NCBI RefSeq assembly: GCF_009735585.1
Contig: NZ_VJVW01000001.1
Coordinates: forward strand, 419,698-483,697
Source: Christiangramia aestuarii
Lineage (GTDB): Bacteria > Bacteroidota > Bacteroidia > Flavobacteriales > Flavobacteriaceae
Direction of reading: 5' to 3'
Length of the DNA: 64,000 bases
The number at the start of each line of letters is the position of its first letter. Position 1 is the stretch's first letter. Below, in pieces: positions 61,511 to 64,000 of the stretch. The position numbers were made by a program, and so were the translations under genes. The notes beneath the pieces were generated by a model. It ran no database searches, was not told where the DNA came from, and was given only the letters and a program-made list of their open reading frames with translations.

Positions 61511-63937
61511 ATGAAGATTTCATATAACTGGCTTAAACAGTTCATCAAACTACCCGAAAACGCTGAAAAAACCGGCGAATTATTAACAGACCTTGGTCTG
61601 GAAGTAGAAGGCATCAATAGCTTCCAGAGCATAAAAGGAGGGCTTGATGGCATAGTGGTTGGCCATGTTCTAAGTTGTGAGGCTCATCCAAATGCCGACA
61701 GGCTGCAATTAACCAAGGTGAATATTGGTAACGGCGAGGAAGTACAGATCGTTTGTGGCGCACCAAATATTAGCGCCGGGCAAAAAGTTCCGGTTGCGAC
61801 CATAGGCACCGTACTTTATGACGAAAAAGGAGAAGCCTGGGAAATCAAAAAAGGAAAGATTCGTGGTGAAGTGAGCTTTGGAATGATCTGTTCTGAAAAA
61901 GAACTTGGTCTTGGTCAAAGCCACGAGGGGATTATGGTAATGGACAATGAACTTGTACCAGGAACTCCCGTAGCCGAAATCTTCGAGGTAGAGAATGATG
62001 AGGTCTTTGAAATTGGACTTACCCCTAACCGTGCCGATGCCATGAGCCACTGGGGTGTTGCCCGCGACCTGAAAGCAGGTTACCAGCAAAAGGGACAGCA
62101 AATGGAGCTTATCACCCCTTCGGTAAGCAGTTTTCATGTAGATAATAGAAGTCTAAGAATCCAGATAAAGGTTGAAGATTCTAACCTGGCGCCGCGATAC
62201 TGCGGGGTAAGCCTTTCAGAAGTGAAAGTAAAAGAATCTCCAAAATGGTTACAAAACAGGTTAAAAGCCATTGGGATCACCCCAAAAAATAATGTGGTAG
62301 ATGCCACCAACTACGTGATGCACGAGTTAGGGCAGCCATTGCATGCGTTCGATGCCGGCAAGATCGCCGGGAACGAGATCAATGTAAAGACCCTGCCATC
62401 GGGCACTAAGTTCACCACCCTAGACGAGGTAGAAAGAGAATTACACGAGGAAGATCTTATGATCTGCGATGCTGAAAAACCACTTTGTATCGCCGGGGTA
62501 TTTGGCGGAATTGGCAGTGGGGTAACCGAAAACACTACCCAGGTATTCCTGGAAAGTGCCTATTTTAATCCGGTAAGCGTTCGTAAAACTGCCAAAAGGC
62601 ATGCGATAAACACCGATGCTTCTTTCAGGTTCGAAAGAGGTATCGACATCAACTCGGTTGAGTACGCGCTAAAACGTGCGGCACTGCTTATCAAGGAAAT
62701 TGCAGATGCAGAGATCACCAGCGATATCGACGATCTCTATTTTAAAAAAATCGAGGATTTCCAGGTGTTCTTAACTTTTGAAAAGGTAAACAAACTTATT
62801 GGGGAGAACCTGGAACAGGAAACCATTAAATCTATACTTGCCTCTCTCGAGATCAGGGTTAATAACGTGACCGAAACCGGGATGGGACTTACGATCCCTT
62901 CTTACCGCGTGGACGTACAGCGCGAATCTGATGTGATCGAGGAGATCTTAAGGGTTTACGGATATAATAATATCAAGTTTGGAGATAAGCTTAGCCTTTC
63001 GGTGGCCAATTCATCTAAGTTTGAAGATTACAAGATACAGAACCTCATCGCCAGGCAATTGATCGGTCAGGGATTCTATGAGACCATGGCTAACTCCTTA
63101 ACTACTTCTAATTACAATAAGCTGAGTGAAGAGTTAAAGAATGAGTACCAGGTAGAAATGCTTAACCCGCTAAGCCAGGACCTTTCTGTGCTAAGGCAGA
63201 GCATGCTTTTCTCTGGTCTTGAGGCCATCAGTTACAACATTAATAGAAAGCGCAGCAATATCAGGATCTTTGAATTCGGAAAGACCTACCACTCTTTTGT
63301 TAGCGGCAGAGAGGAGAAAAAGCACCTTTCCCTGTTCATTTCTGGGGCTAGAACTTCTGAAAGCTGGAACGAAGTACCGGGCAACGGAAACTTTTTCTAC
63401 CTGAAAGGAGTGATCAATTCCATTTTTGAAAAACTTGGAGTGAAAGATCTGAAGCTGAAATCGGCAAAAAGCGATATCTTCTCTGAAGGCCTGCAATTAA
63501 GTAATAAGAAATCTAAACTGGTAGAATTTGGAGTGGTTAAGAAATCTGTTCTTAAGAAGTTCGATATAGACCAGGAAGTGATCTTTGCAGATTTCAACTG
63601 GGATGAGGTGATCGAGATTACCAAGCAGCAAAAGACCAGCTACGCTCCTATTCCAAAGTATCCAAGCGTAAGAAGGGATTTTGCCTTGCTTCTGGACCAG
63701 TCGGTCACTTATGATGAGATCGAGCAGATCGCCAGGCAGACCGAAAAGAAAATGCTCACCGATGTTAACCTTTTTGATGTTTACGAAGGTAAAAATCTTC
63801 CGGAAGGCAAGAAAAGTTATGCGGTTAGTTTTATGTTCCAGGATGAGAACAAAACCCTTACCGATAAGCAGGTGGACAAAATGATGAAAAAGCTCCAGCA
63901 CAGGTTCGAAAAAGAACTCAAGGCTGAATTGAGATAA
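61511..63937 (+). CDS. pheT: Phenylalanine-tRNA ligase beta subunit
   Basis: An 808-residue PheT, the beta chain of the alpha2-beta2 PheRS that charges tRNA-Phe. The N-terminal EMAP-like tRNA-binding domain covers about 40-150 (VVGHVLSCEAHPNADRLQL, IVCGAPNISAGQKVPVA), followed by B3/B4 editing (about 210-380, VDATNYVMHELGQPLHAFDA and the SFRFERGID boundary), B5, the catalytic-like core and a C-terminal anticodon-binding FDX-ACB domain (YPSVRRDFALLLD onward). The length is normal. pheS is not in the window, so the subunit genes are separate here. A strong terminator follows. Confidence 0.97.
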   Translation: MKISYNWLKQFIKLPENAEKTGELLTDLGLEVEGINSFQSIKGGLDGIVVGHVLSCEAHPNADRLQLTKVNIGNGEEVQIVCGAPNISAGQKVPVATIGTVLYDEKGEAWEIKKGKIRGEVSFGMICSEKELGLGQSHEGIMVMDNELVPGTPVAEIFEVENDEVFEIGLTPNRADAMSHWGVARDLKAGYQQKGQQMELITPSVSSFHVDNRSLRIQIKVEDSNLAPRYCGVSLSEVKVKESPKWLQNRLKAIGITPKNNVVDATNYVMHELGQPLHAFDAGKIAGNEINVKTLPSGTKFTTLDEVERELHEEDLMICDAEKPLCIAGVFGGIGSGVTENTTQVFLESAYFNPVSVRKTAKRHAINTDASFRFERGIDINSVEYALKRAALLIKEIADAEITSDIDDLYFKKIEDFQVFLTFEKVNKLIGENLEQETIKSILASLEIRVNNVTETGMGLTIPSYRVDVQRESDVIEEILRVYGYNNIKFGDKLSLSVANSSKFEDYKIQNLIARQLIGQGFYETMANSLTTSNYNKLSEELKNEYQVEMLNPLSQDLSVLRQSMLFSGLEAISYNINRKRSNIRIFEFGKTYHSFVSGREEKKHLSLFISGARTSESWNEVPGNGNFFYLKGVINSIFEKLGVKDLKLKSAKSDIFSEGLQLSNKKSKLVEFGVVKKSVLKKFDIDQEVIFADFNWDEVIEITKQQKTSYAPIPKYPSVRRDFALLLDQSVTYDEIEQIARQTEKKMLTDVNLFDVYEGKNLPEGKKSYAVSFMFQDENKTLTDKQVDKMMKKLQHRFEKELKAELR

Positions 63938-63942
63938 TAAAA

Positions 63943-63972
63943 AAACCGTGTGAGCTTCACACGGTTTTTTTT
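63943..63972 (+). terminator. Intrinsic terminator after pheT
   Basis: A perfect 9-bp stem, extended by A/T pairs (ACCGTGTGA / TCACACGGT), with a 3-nt loop GCT and an 8-nt T-run. Confidence 0.95.
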
Positions 63973-64000
63973 GACATCTAGAATTCCTAGAACTGCTCTT

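Noticed and set aside
1-64000. CRISPR arrays, tRNA or rRNA genes and prophage in the window.
   Set aside because: I found no direct-repeat arrays, cloverleaf-forming segments, rRNA stretches or phage structural genes by eye.

Overview
The window looks like a chromosome segment from a marine-type Flavobacteriaceae bacterium close to Christiangramia/Gramella. The evidence is two proteins with type IX secretion (T9SS) type B sorting domains, a menaquinone gene group, AT-rich promoters of the TAnnTTTG type, and a 59-residue membrane protein of the family named after a Gramella forsetii entry (CAL67264). Base composition is even and moderately AT-rich. I see no rRNA, tRNA, transposase, phage gene or CRISPR array.

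Layout. 1-1151: end of ruvX and dapD (lysine/peptidoglycan precursor synthesis). 1161-6438: a surface-glycan block with a GT9 glycosyltransferase, a CDP-glycerol-type transferase, a WaaP/KdkA-like sugar kinase and two divergent paralogous GT4 enzymes, running into tsaC and cca (tRNA maturation). 8461-12306: heme A synthase, a PRiA4 ORF3-like protein, a nucleoid-associated protein and an unrecognised kinase-like protein. 12401-18522: a two-gene ABC transporter followed by two T9SS cargo proteins. 18593-26650: uvrB, a secreted repeat protein, hsp20, DUF2254 and DUF1456 proteins, ettA, a DinB-like protein and the small membrane protein. 26837-32432: acyl-CoA carboxylase beta chain, M1 peptidase, exported GH13 glucosidase, DoxX.

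32456-40520 (minus strand): M24 peptidase, CIA30-like protein, menE, CPBP protease, menC, metallo-beta-lactamase-fold hydrolase, menA and holA, i.e. a partial menaquinone operon with extra genes. 40602-48701: HsdR_N-like nuclease-fold protein, GT2, OmpA lipoprotein, HExxH lipoprotein, alpha/beta hydrolase, YciO-like protein, HVA1-like protein and a UvrD/PcrA helicase. 48859-52805: a tight operon of exported DsrE-like protein, M20 peptidase, membrane-anchored FMN glutamate-synthase-like enzyme and a membrane-anchored hypothetical. 52789-56729: two tandem patatins and an M1 aminopeptidase on the minus strand. 56856-63937: recG, a 483-bp intergenic region with palindromes, two paralogous secreted TPR plus DUF1579-like proteins, and pheT.

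Most of the window is housekeeping. The least explained items are the kinase-like protein (11242-12306), the secreted TPR paralogue pair with a Fur-like palindrome upstream (58956-61375), the tandem patatin/M1 unit, the HEWWH lipoprotein, and palindromes upstream of hsp20 and the carboxylase. No complete novel defence or mobile system is visible.
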